DNA of 64,000 nucleotides from Progne subis subis (taxonomy: Eukaryota; Chordata; Aves; Passeriformes; Hirundinidae), in NCBI GenBank assembly GCA_022316685.1, contig JAKJHU010000365.1, positions 62,001-126,000 of the forward strand, in the 5' to 3' direction. The translations under genes and the position numbers were made by a program. Shown here piece by piece: positions 45,607 to 54,740 of the stretch (positions within the stretch are counted from its first letter, which is position 1; each line of letters starts with the position of its first letter). The notes below the pieces were generated by a model. That model worked only from the letters and a program-made list of their open reading frames with translations, was not told the origin of the DNA and did not search any database.

Positions 45607-47458
45607 ATCTTCATTGTTCCCCCCTTTTAATAACCTCTCCAAGGCATCCTGTTCTTTTGTCATTGCTTCATCGAAGGTCAGTTTTTGACAATCTCTCTTT
45701 ATATGCCCGATCTCCCCACAATAGAAACATTTCCTATCTTCTCCTGGCCTTCCAAGGGTTTTCCAGGGTGGTAAGGTCCTTCTTTTCCCTGGCTTGATGT
45801 TCCTCCGATCGGGAGGGTTTGGATCTTGTACCGCTTCTATGCTTTCTTTAGCCACAGCTATCATTATTCTCGCTTTGGCTTTAGCTTTTTCCTCCTCCCT
45901 TCTCAGATAGACTCTCAAAGCCTCCCTTAGTAGTTCATTTATACCTTTTTCCTGCCAATCCTCCATCTTTTCTAATTTTCTCCTAATGTCGGGCCAGGAC
46001 TTGGTGACGAACTGTGTTTTTAACAGCACTTGGCCCTCGGGACTATCGGGATCTATACTCGAGTAAAGCTGGAAATTTCTTTTCAGCCTGTTCAGCCAGG
46101 CTGCGGGGGTTTCGTCTTTCCCCTGCATGTTATCAAAGGCTAATTTGGTGTTACTGCTGCGGGGAACTGACTCTTTTATGCCCTTGACCATCAGACTTCT
46201 ATAATCATCCATGCTCCTCCTGTCCTCCTCCCTGTTTGGATTCCACCTCGGATCTATGATTGGTAGTTTATAATCACCTGGGGGACCCGTTCTGTTTTCC
46301 CTTTCCCAGACCTTCATCCCTGCTGTTCTGATCATCCTGACTTCTTCCGGGCTGAACAAGATTTTTAAAATTGAATTCAGCTCTTCCCATGTGTACGTAT
46401 TGGGGCCTAAAAATTGGTCCACTTGGTTTGACACTCCCACGGGGTCCTCTACCAGGTTTCCTAGCTCTTTCTTAAAATTCCTCACTTCCGATGCGGTCAG
46501 GGGAGCATTCACAAATCCGACCCCTCCGGCGACTCCACCCATTGGGACTTCCCTTAAGGGAAAGAGTTTAGTTCTCGACCGGGTGTTATAGCCGGGCCCT
46601 TCTGGGATTTCAGTCACTCCTATTGGGTTGGTACTATTATGGTCATTACTGGGAGAGGGCTCCGCATTTGAGGTAGAATGGCCTAGCTCCCAATTAGGAG
46701 GTGGAGCGGGGAGTTTGGATGGTGACGGGGAGGACACAGGATTCGGAGGGACTGACGGTGGGACTGAAGAAGGGATAGAAGGAGTTACGGAGTTGTAGAA
46801 GGGGTTTCTGTTAGAACGATGGGTTGTTACTGTTAGGGGTGCGTTCTCGGAAAAGTTTATGGCACCTACTAGAGGTATATCTGCAAAAAAAATTAGTCCC
46901 CACTGGGGACGTGTTCACAGAAAAATTAGTTGATGGGGAATTAGGTACAGGGGAGGGAACTAGTGAGGAAGGGGTCATTGGAGTTTGGGGATTTTGAGGG
47001 CTAACTTGGGGTAGATCGGGATAAACAGGAGGAGGGGGTAAATGCTCAAGAGGGTCCCATACAGGACTAACCTCCTCTTTCTCTTCCTTACTCTTCCTTC
47101 CCTTTTCTTGCAGCTTGCATATCTTTACTTTTTCAGTGTCCGAATCTAAACGCAGCCAGCAAGCGGCATATCTTAGTTGCTCTGTATCTATTTCCCCTTG
47201 GGCTCTCAAATGCTGATTTAACTGTGAGCACATCCAAGGGTTGGTGGTCCCGTACCATGGCCATTCCCCAGGTAGATTGAGGGTTGGCCAAATCTCTACG
47301 CAATAATGTATCATCTTTATTTTGTTTAAGGTTTTAGTTCTCTCGCTGTTATCCCACTGTCCTAACATCTTTCCTAGTGGGCTGTCGGGAGGGATGTTGG
47401 CCACCTTCCCTTTTCCTTTCTTCCTGTCTTTCCTCGTTTTGCTCCCACACACACCCAT
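45604..47458 (-). pseudogene. gag: gag of young provirus, one single-base frame break
   Basis: Start chosen at ATG 47458 (MGVCGSK, Gly-2 for myristoylation, then a Lys/Arg patch); an in-frame ATG two codons upstream lacks this. Matrix is followed by a Pro-rich region with a PPVY (PPxY) late-domain motif. A frame break at an eight-base A run (plus strand 46885-46892) precedes 45604-46737, which carries capsid with a KDETPAAWLNRLKRNF major-homology-like region, a Lys/Glu-rich linker helix and one complete C-x2-C-x4-H-x4-C knuckle (CFYCGEIGHIKRDC). Ends in TAG. Confidence 0.9.
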
Positions 47459-48861
47459 CCTCACTTGGTCAACTTAAGACTTTTTACAATGCCCTTACCC
47501 GAACGGAAAGTTTAATACCGGGCAACACAAATCAAAATTGTTTGACCTTTTCGTAAACTAAACCTTGTACGGTGCCCCTACTCGAAAGGAAAGTTAAAGA
47601 CGGGCAACTAAAAACCGAAAAACCCACTCACTCCCTGGATAGCCGGTAAGCCTGCCCTTAAGGCCCCCGCCACTATCCCTCTTTCACCCCAAGGGACCCG
47701 TAAGTAGCCCACTGCTACTGCCTGCCGATCCCCCGGATAGCCCGCCTGCCCCCTTGACCCTGCAGCCGGATGGAGCAACTCTCCCCGCCCACTGCAGGTC
47801 CCACACCCAGATCTGGGGTCTGGAATACCCCCGCCCAGTACAGGCCTTCCACCTGTACCCAGTAGCGTATTCCCCCTTGACCCCGACCAATGTGGGATAC
47901 CGAGCCGCAGCCACTATCCCTCTCTCGCTTCTCGCTGTCAAGCGAATCCCCGTAAGCAGCCGGTCGACCGGGGCCCAAGGTACCAGGCGCTACTTACTGC
48001 CGGGATTCGGACAGTCGTCGCACGACTCACCCACACACCCTATCTTTGAGTCTCTCGTGCTTGTTAAGACTCCCCTCCTTTCACACCCCGCACCCGGGAC
48101 AGCGTCCTGTCCTCCCGCCGGTGCGCTGCACCCGGACAGCATAGACACCCCCGACCAGTGGTACCTCTCCGCACTCCGGTCACCCTCGCCCAGTGCGACA
48201 CCCTTCCACCCGGACAGCGTGTCTACCCCCGACCAATGCAGGTCCCCTGTGCCCGGTAGCGTGTTCCCTCCCTGGAACACCCCCGCCCAGCACAAGGCTT
48301 ACACTCCCGGCTCCCACTATCCTACACCCAGAAGGTGCACCCCCTCGTTGCCAGCCTGTAGGCCCGCCCTCAGGACCCCAGCCGCTGCGCTAAGGTGCTA
48401 GCCTGTAGGCCCGCCCTCAGGGCCCAGCTGCTGCGCTCTATTGTGGGGGGGGGGATCCCCAGTGGGGCCTTCCTCAATCACCTATCTCCCTCTCACAGGC
48501 CACTTACACCTACTCTTTCCTCCGCCTGTTCGGAGGGGGGCCCACTATGCCCCTGGAGGCGCCTCACTCGCTCAGGCTTCACTCGCTTCCCCCTGTTCCC
48601 GGCCGGTCCCCTCGCGGGAATCCGAAACCGCGGTACTAAGGGGTCCGCACTCGCTTCGGGGGTCCGAGCTGCCGGCCCCCGTCTCACTCACTCTCCACTC
48701 GCTCGCCTCCACTCCCGCCACCGGCTATACTTACCGGCGCTCCTCGGCGCTGTCCCTCTGCGGCGGTGTCCCTCGTCGCTGGGTCCGGAGCTCGCCAGCT
48801 GTCCCAGGAGTCCCAAGTCGGGCGGCGCCTTCCCTTCCTGGGTCCTCTTCTGGGCGTGGCG
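47459..48861 (-). other. Leader of young provirus with diverged tandem repeats
   Basis: A 1.4-kb untranslated leader between primer site and gag. At 47770-48310 a motif around CCCGACCAATGCAGG ... CCCGCCCAG recurs in about four diverged units of roughly 90-150 bp, and a CAGCCTGTAGGCCCGCCCTC unit is repeated at 48351 and 48400. The packaging signal should lie here but cannot be pinpointed. Confidence 0.6.
48729..48734 (-). other. Candidate major splice donor of young provirus
   Basis: Minus-strand GCCGGTAAGTATAG, close to consensus, 130 bp after the primer site. A second GTAAGT lies at 47997-47992. Confidence 0.55.
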
Positions 48862-48879
48862 ATCCCGGACGAGCCCCCA
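48862..48879 (-). other. Primer-binding site, tRNA-Pro type
   Basis: Minus strand TGGGGGCTCGTCCGGGAT, an 18-of-18 match to the standard gammaretroviral tRNA-Pro primer site, four bases from the LTR end. Confidence 0.95.
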
Positions 48880-48883
48880 AAAT

Positions 48884-49645
48884 TGTTAGAAATAATCTGG
48901 GCAGGAGACGGTGTTAGCTCCTTTAATGCCTTTATTATTTCAGCTCTTTAAACGAGGGACGGCTCGGGGATGGGATGCCTACGCCGCCGCTGCTCAGACC
49001 GGACACTGTCGAGGAGGAGGTCTAGACGACTTTGCTGCCGCGCAGCCGCAGAGTCGGGAGCCTCGCCTCGCGGGAGTCCAATAGGTCTCACTCAGGGCCC
49101 ACAGGTCCAGGGGGGTGTTTCCTAGCGAGGGTCTCTGAGGTTATGGTGACATTCTCGAGAACAGCTGGAGGACCTCAGCGGGTACTTGTGCTCTTTCCCC
49201 ACCCAGCACTGTATTTCGTTTTCCTTAATCTTGAATCGGCTCGTTGTCTTTAGGGGTCTTTGGTGTCTGGTGCACTTCCGGCTTGCTTAATTTCCATACA
49301 GGGTGGTGCTAGACCCGGAGCAGGCGAGGAGTGGGCGAGGTTTCTAGGTTGACGAGCAGGCGGGGAGGGGCTGATGGCAAGGTGGGCGGTGTCGGTGCTG
49401 TACTCGGTGGCAAGGCATGGACTGAGCAGCGGGGCCTAACTTATTATAGGGTAAGTGGGGGGGTAGGGACTTTCTGAAACTGGGAAGCAACCGGGGTTTT
49501 GGGGAACAGAGAACCAGACAACTTACAAATAACAGATAACATCGATACATAAACGGAGAATACAAACAATTAATTACTGATAGCTAATAACCTGGACACT
49601 TAGTAACTTGTGAAATTGGCACCACGAGGTCTGTTATTTCTCTCA
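48884..49645 (-). repeat. 5' LTR of young provirus (762 bp)
   Basis: Compared by eye with 39127-39887: identical apart from the G-run length (49457-49463). It contains the promoter for the provirus (TATA-like TATAATAA near 49448 on the minus strand). Confidence 0.95.
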
Positions 49646-49649
49646 CCAG
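49646..49649. repeat. 4-bp target-site duplication (CCAG), right copy
   Basis: Pairs with 39123-39126. Confidence 0.85.
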
Positions 49650-49735
49650 GACTCTAAATCGTTTGCAAGCTGCTCCCCAAATATAGTGGGGGAGTTCTTG
49701 TTCTTCTCCTGCCAACCCCCGTGTCCCCCCATCCC
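49646..49735 (-). pseudogene. pol: Upstream RT fragment of the split class I ERV
   Basis: About 24 residues ending in NSPTIFGEQLANDLESW, the stretch that in gammaretroviral RT precedes the YVDD box. It reads directly into the frame at 39126 once the young provirus and one CCAG are ignored. Upstream of about 49735 the homology stops, so the older ERV is 5'-truncated there. Confidence 0.75.
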
Positions 49736-50144
49736 CTCTCCCACCCATCGCCGGGATTGTCGCACCTCTCGAGGCTCCATGGCCGCTGGGGACACTCCGA
49801 GGGACAGGGGGGACACGCCCGGGTGACACTCGAGGAACGGGCGGGTCCGGGTGCGGCCCCTCAACCCCCGCCGGTCCGGCCCCCGCGCCCGCCGCTGTCA
49901 CCGCCGGGGTCACAGCCAGGGGGGACAGGGGACAGGGCTGCTCCCTTCCCACGTTCCTTCCCGGCTGCCGGAGCCTTGGAGCTGCCCTGGGGGCCCTGGG
50001 GCTGCCCCGGGGGCTGCGCCCCGAGCCGGGGCCCCTTCCCAGCGCTCCCAGTCTGCCCATCCAGCCTGGAGCAGCCAGCGAGGGCTTCAGCTGGGACGGC
50101 AGAGAGGCGCTGCTGGAGGGGGCACCTCACCAGGGTTTGGTTCG
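49736..50144. other. GC-rich sequence, unassigned
   Basis: CpG-rich, no domain or splice-bounded frame recognised. It could be a truncated promoter-type island or part of an unknown repeat. Confidence 0.35.
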
Positions 50145-50688
50145 TGTGAAAAACGCCAATCACTTGTTTTAAAATTTTAAAAGTTTAATAGTAAATAAGA
50201 TGGTAATAAAAATAGAGTAAAAAATTGAACAATTTTAGAGTTAGGACAATATGAGACAATAAAAAACAAAGTTACAGACGTCTGGGTGCCTCTCCAAGCA
50301 AAAAGCTCTGAAGAAGGACCCCTGTTACAAAGGATTGTTTCTTAAAAGCAATAGCCTGTTGAATATTTATACATTTCATACATGATGCATAAATTCCATT
50401 CAAACAAAGAATTGTCTCTGGTTAGTATGACTTTCTTCTTTTAATCTCCATGGCATCAACAGGGCTGAGCAAGGCAGGAGAAATTGGTCTCTTCTGATAA
50501 AGAAGTAGTAAATTCTTTTTTCTCTGAAAGATTTACGTTTTCCTGTGGTTGGTACATAAAAACTACATTTTAACTACAAAACTTCATTTACTATACTATC
50601 AAAATATTAATACAACAGCAACAATTAACACAACACAACACATATAGAAAATATCTTGTGTAGAGTCATATAATATGCACTTTTCACA
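50145..50688. repeat. Isolated LTR (544 bp) with TGTGAAAA...TTTTCACA ends
   Basis: Perfect 8-bp inverted ends and a very AT-rich body with AATAAA motifs. It resembles, from memory, a dispersed passerine LTR. No purine tract or primer site adjoins and the flanking 6 bp differ, so it is a solo LTR without a recognisable duplication or one end of a rearranged element. Confidence 0.6.
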
Positions 50689-50827
50689 GTATTATTTTTG
50701 TTAAAACCTCTTGATGCTAATTCTGGATCTGTTGGCAATGATGATATCTGCATCCCTTGAATAACAAGGAATTAGACATGGTAAAAAGATAACTTCAGCT
50801 ACAGAACATAAGATGAAAAAAACTCAC

Positions 50828-50865
50828 TTTTTTTTTTTTTTTTTTTTTTTTCTCTCTCTCTCTCT
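50828..50865. repeat. T24 followed by (CT)n microsatellite
   Basis: 24 T residues followed by CT repeats to 50865. Prone to length polymorphism and sequencing error. Confidence 0.95.
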
Positions 50866-50929
50866 ACCAAGCTCCTGTCCTAAACAATTGATCTCACCAG
50901 GAGGTCTGGAGGATTGAGTTCTATTTCTG

Positions 50930-52050
50930 GATGGGTACATGAGCTACCCTCTTCATTTTAGCTGCTAGTCCCTTAATAGTCTCCCCGTAATCATTTATTT
51001 CAATGCAACACTCAGATTTATTGAATTTAACACACACACTTCCCTCTTCAGCTAACAGGTAGTCTAGAGCGATTTCATTCTGTTACACAAAAGCCCTCAT
51101 CTATGAGTGCTGCTGTGCCAGCAGCTCCAAAGCATCTGAGGTGATTTGAGACTATTTCTACTATGGCTTGCAGCTTGACTACTTGTTGAGCAAGTAGGCT
51201 GGAGTTCTGTACCCTTAACTCTCATCTTGAGCCCGTGTTGCGGGACCATAGTATTGTATTATACGTTTTGCAGACTATTCTTTACTACCTTATTTCTTTA
51301 CTAATGCAGGTGGTCTCTATTATTCGTTTATCTAAGGTCTACTCCTCAGGTTGTGACATGGTTTTTATCTGGTTATCCCATCTCAGAAGTTGTTCTGGTG
51401 CTAGGCTCTCTCCCTTCCAGGGCTATTTCTCAGCTGACTTTAATCCCCCACAAATCCAGCAATTTGACAGCCCTAATTCAGTGGCAATTTCTTGCACCAG
51501 GTTTACAAACAGGTTTTTGCTAGAGGCTGGCAAGCTCCAATCACTAGATTGTTTCTTTAATTGTTCATACTGTTAACGAAGTGACCTCATACTTTCCTGC
51601 TCCATGTTTTTTCTTTTTGCCTCTAGTCCTTGTCTTTTTAATTCTTGAGCTAATTTCTGTATCTTGCTTTCTGGGTCCATCCCCTCCTCATTGTTAGAGA
51701 AACAGAAGGTTCTTTCTAACTTCAGACAGACCCTTTTATCATTCTCACTTTAACATATTTAGGATGATGGGCCCGCTGTTTAAAGCAGCTGTCTGGGGTT
51801 TTGTATTCTGCCCCACCCAATAGGTTTTTCTGTTCAGGGCACACATTCTTAGATTATTCTGATCGTAGCACAGCTTGTTTACCTGCAAATAGGCTACAAA
51901 GGTGGACTCTTTCTTACTCCTAACTCACACAGTTTTGTTACATTTTTCACATCTAGGAAGTAAGGGTATACTACCTAGCTCTCTCCTCTTTCTAGACATT
52001 GCCACTGGGTTGAGGTATATTGTTTTTTCTTTTAATTCACAGATTTTAAA
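50930..52050 (-). pseudogene. env: env remnants of Trp-type ERV (surface and transmembrane)
   Basis: Near 50945-51080 the minus strand reads a transmembrane-subunit segment with ALDYLLAEEGSVC followed by VKFNKSECC, giving a C-x7-CC loop like the young provirus. 51100-51500 keeps heptad and surface traces, including AAGGSATG-poor, stop-rich sequence. Several nonsense codons. Continuous upstream with the 253-codon ORF at 52051. Confidence 0.65.
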
Positions 52051-52812
52051 CTAACTTTCGTTGTGGGTGCAAATTCCCCTTTTTCGGATTTCTGGACAGT
52101 TAAAATGTACTTTGAAAATCTTATCTTGGCCCCAGGTAGGCTCTGTCTGAGTCTCCTTTAGGCACTCTTTTTCCTGCCCCATTTGTCCCTTAGGGTTGGG
52201 GAGGCCATTCGTGAGGCACATGGCCAGACTCAGGATCGCCAGGATTGCCCATAGGTGTACCCCTCTGCCTTTGCCTCTGCCCACCGGGGTGCCACCGGCG
52301 GCGAGGTAATCCATCTTCTCGGCAGCAAGGGTGTTCTTCAGGCCTCCATAGTCTGTCCTGTGAGCATATCGCCTTTTGGACTGGCCCCACCTGGCCAATT
52401 TTATTTGGTCCGCTATACAGGGTACTTTTACTGTCCTCCTACACTCAATTACTAGAAGTTCAGCTTTTATTTTTAGTTTTCCCCTCAATCCGTTTGTGTA
52501 TAAATGGAACCACCCCGGGGAATCCAATTTCAATATACCTGCTTCAGTGGCAACATATAGAAAAAGGTCTGTGAGCCTCCTTTCCTCCTCTAAGCAATTC
52601 TCACACAGGCTCCAAGGTTTTAATCCCCTGTAACAATGAGCCACCCAAATTTCTTTACAATGAGCATACTTAAAATGAACAAAAGGATAACAGGTACACC
52701 CTGCTTGGATACAACTTATCCAGTCGTCGCTGGTCATTGGGTCTGTCAGTGAATCCTCAGCTTCAAATCCCCTGGTGCAGAGGTGACTTTCTACTGCGGA
52801 GGGTTGTCTCAT
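52051..52812 (-). CDS. 253-codon env leader ORF of Trp-type ERV, Cys-rich, overlapping pol stop
   Basis: The ATG overlaps the pol stop (ATGA). Residues 1-175 are hydrophilic with ten Cys and several His (a WISCIQAGCTCYPF region, HCKEIWVAHC, CENC). A basic Gly/Arg patch at 177-184 and a hydrophobic segment 185-200 (VHLWAILAILSLAMCL) follow, then a short Cys-containing surface-like start. This fits an env with a very long pre-signal leader, or a separate accessory protein fused ahead of env. It is open although the rest of the ERV is broken. I do not recognise the leader domain; function unknown. Confidence 0.6.
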   Translation of the reverse strand: MRQPSAVESHLCTRGFEAEDSLTDPMTSDDWISCIQAGCTCYPFVHFKYAHCKEIWVAHCYRGLKPWSLCENCLEEERRLTDLFLYVATEAGILKLDSPGWFHLYTNGLRGKLKIKAELLVIECRRTVKVPCIADQIKLARWGQSKRRYAHRTDYGGLKNTLAAEKMDYLAAGGTPVGRGKGRGVHLWAILAILSLAMCLTNGLPNPKGQMGQEKECLKETQTEPTWGQDKIFKVHFNCPEIRKRGICTHNES

Positions 52813-53900
52813 GGCTCAGCTCTTTTTACCTGAGAAGAATGTGTCCATTTTTTTTCTGTGGTTCTTACTGCAGTGTCTGTGGTCAGGAGGACGAGGAAGG
52901 GTCCCTCCCAGTCAGGAGTCAGCGGTGCTTCTTTCCACGTCTTGACTAACACTTTATTACTTGGTTGGATCTTGTGGATGGCAAATCCCAGGGGTGTGCT
53001 CTGTGACACTAGTCCACGTTTTCGAAGTTCCTGTAAATCTTTATTAATTGAAACAAGATAAGATTGTATTTGTCCATCCTCGACTCGAGGATGTCCCACG
53101 GGCATTCCGTGCTCATATGGCATTCCATATAGCATCTCAAAAGGAGATAGTCCAGACCCTGAGTGTGGTTGGGTCCTGATGTTTAGAAGGGCCAAGGGGA
53201 GGCACTTTACTCAGGACATCCTGGTTTCTAACATAAGCTTTGATAGCTGTGCCTTCAATGTTTGATTCATCCGTTCCACCTGCCCTGAGCTTTGGGGGTG
53301 CCATGGTGTATGGTATTCCCATTGGATCTCCAGGGCGTCTGCTAAGTGTTTTATGATTTTGGAAGTGAAATGTGTCCCCTGGTCCGAATCTATGGAATCA
53401 GGAATCCTATATCTAGGTATTATTTCCTCCAATACTTTCTTAGCTACTACCTGGGCAGTTCCCCGGGGACCGGGGAATGCCTCTACCCAGTGAGTTAATT
53501 GATCTACTAGTACTAACAGATACTTATGTCTCCCTACTTTAGGTAACTCAGTGAAATCTACCTGGACCCTCCCAAAGGGGCGGTAGGCTAAAGGATGTCC
53601 TCCCTGTGGGGCTTGCCTGATTCTAAATTTATTTATTCTCTGGCATATAATATATCCCTGGACTTCTTGTTTTGCTTACTCCTAAATACCTTTGCATTCA
53701 AAGAATTTTAAAAATTGCTCCGCTAGGGCTTGAGTGCCCCAGAGGGTCTGCAAGCGTAGCCTCCTCAGTATCTTCCTGGCATAGGCCTTGGGTATGACCA
53801 TCAGGTAATTTCCACTTCCCCTCGACTAGTATTCCCCCTATCTTCTTGAATTCCTCCATCTCCTTTTCAGTGGGACAAGGGGGGGAACTCCTGGGGTTCA
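52809..53900 (-). pseudogene. pol: Integrase remnants of Trp-type ERV
   Basis: 53211-53432 holds DSIDSDQGTHF (second catalytic Asp) and HPQSSGQVERMN (Glu). 52809-53195 holds the C-terminal domain with a DWEGPFLVLL segment. The part with the first Asp (VDFTELPK-like, near 53545) is readable but separated by stops, and 53698-53901 is the linker from RNase H. At least two nonsense codons or frame changes. Confidence 0.8.
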
Positions 53901-53929
53901 CTTCTGGGATTTTCTGGGGTAGTCAGGGT

Positions 53930-54740
53930 GAGAAGTGCCGCTCTCCTTGCTTCCTGATCTGCTAAGTTGTTTCCCCTAGTCCTGAACTGTAACCCCACTT
54001 GATGTCCTTTTACATATACTATAGCAATAGCTTTTGGTTCCCTTATGGCCTCTATTACTCGGGAAGATCCATCTACAAACTATTTCTCCCCCTCCTCCAG
54101 ATCTTCATTTTTTAGATCTGCTCTTACTTTTGTTTGGAGTTCAGAGCAATTATGAGTGAGCCTTTCTGATGCTTCCCCAAAATTGAACTCAGCTGGGTTT
54201 TTGGCTGTAGTTCTTTTTAGTTCTAATTCAGGCGTATGAATGAGTATGGCTTCGTATTTTAAAAGCTTAGCATCAGTAAGCCACTTATTTGCTTTTTGCT
54301 GCGGGATAGTTTTCACATTGTGGGGAGTGTAAACTACTAGCGGGGCCCCAAAGGTAATTTTCTTAGTTTCTTTTACTAGCAGGGCTACTGCCACAATTGC
54401 CTGTAGGCATGTGGGCCATCCCCTGCTTACTGGGTTTTACATTTTTGACTAGGGGGACTTTAAAAGGCTCCCCTTTTCTTCTTATGACTACTACAGAATT
54501 CTTACTGATTTTGCACCCTGGGGGCAGCTGTTTAAAAGAACTTTTTTCTCCGCCCCAGAGTTTACTAGAAATTTTATCTTCTTTTCAGGTCTTATTTTTA
54601 AGTTTTACCTAAAATAAAAAGCCCTTGACATCCCTAATCTTTTTGGAATATTTTCTCATCCCTTATTCTTTTCTTACAGTCCTTCTTTAGGTGGCTTTTC
54701 CTCTTAAAATAGAAGCATTCAGGTCTCTCGTCCTGATTAC
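53930..54740 (-). pseudogene. RT connection/RNase H and nucleocapsid remnants of Trp-type ERV
   Basis: 54080-54394 corresponds to the RT connection (a VYTPHNVKTI-type segment and a HNCSELQTKV region that aligns with 43750-44050 of the young provirus). Protease and RT fingers/palm are missing. At 54640-54730 a nucleocapsid knuckle can be read as C-x2-F-x4-H-x4-C, its second Cys replaced by Phe. Confidence 0.7.

Larger units (their letters stand above)
39127..49645 (-). mobile_element. Young full-length gammaretrovirus-like provirus (tRNA-Pro primer)
   Basis: 10,519 bp with two LTRs differing by one base in a G run, matching CCAG duplications, an 18/18 tRNA-Pro primer site, a purine tract, and gag, pol and env in order. 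The genes are broken only by single-base frame changes in short homopolymer or purine runs; no nonsense substitutions are seen. It lies in the RT of an older class I ERV. The age estimate from LTR identity is essentially recent. It is a simple retrovirus, with no extra accessory frame. Confidence 0.93.

Noticed and set aside
50145..50688. Treating this LTR as the 3' LTR of the Trp-type ERV
   Set aside because: Its sequence does not match the 57028-57707 LTR and no purine tract adjoins it.
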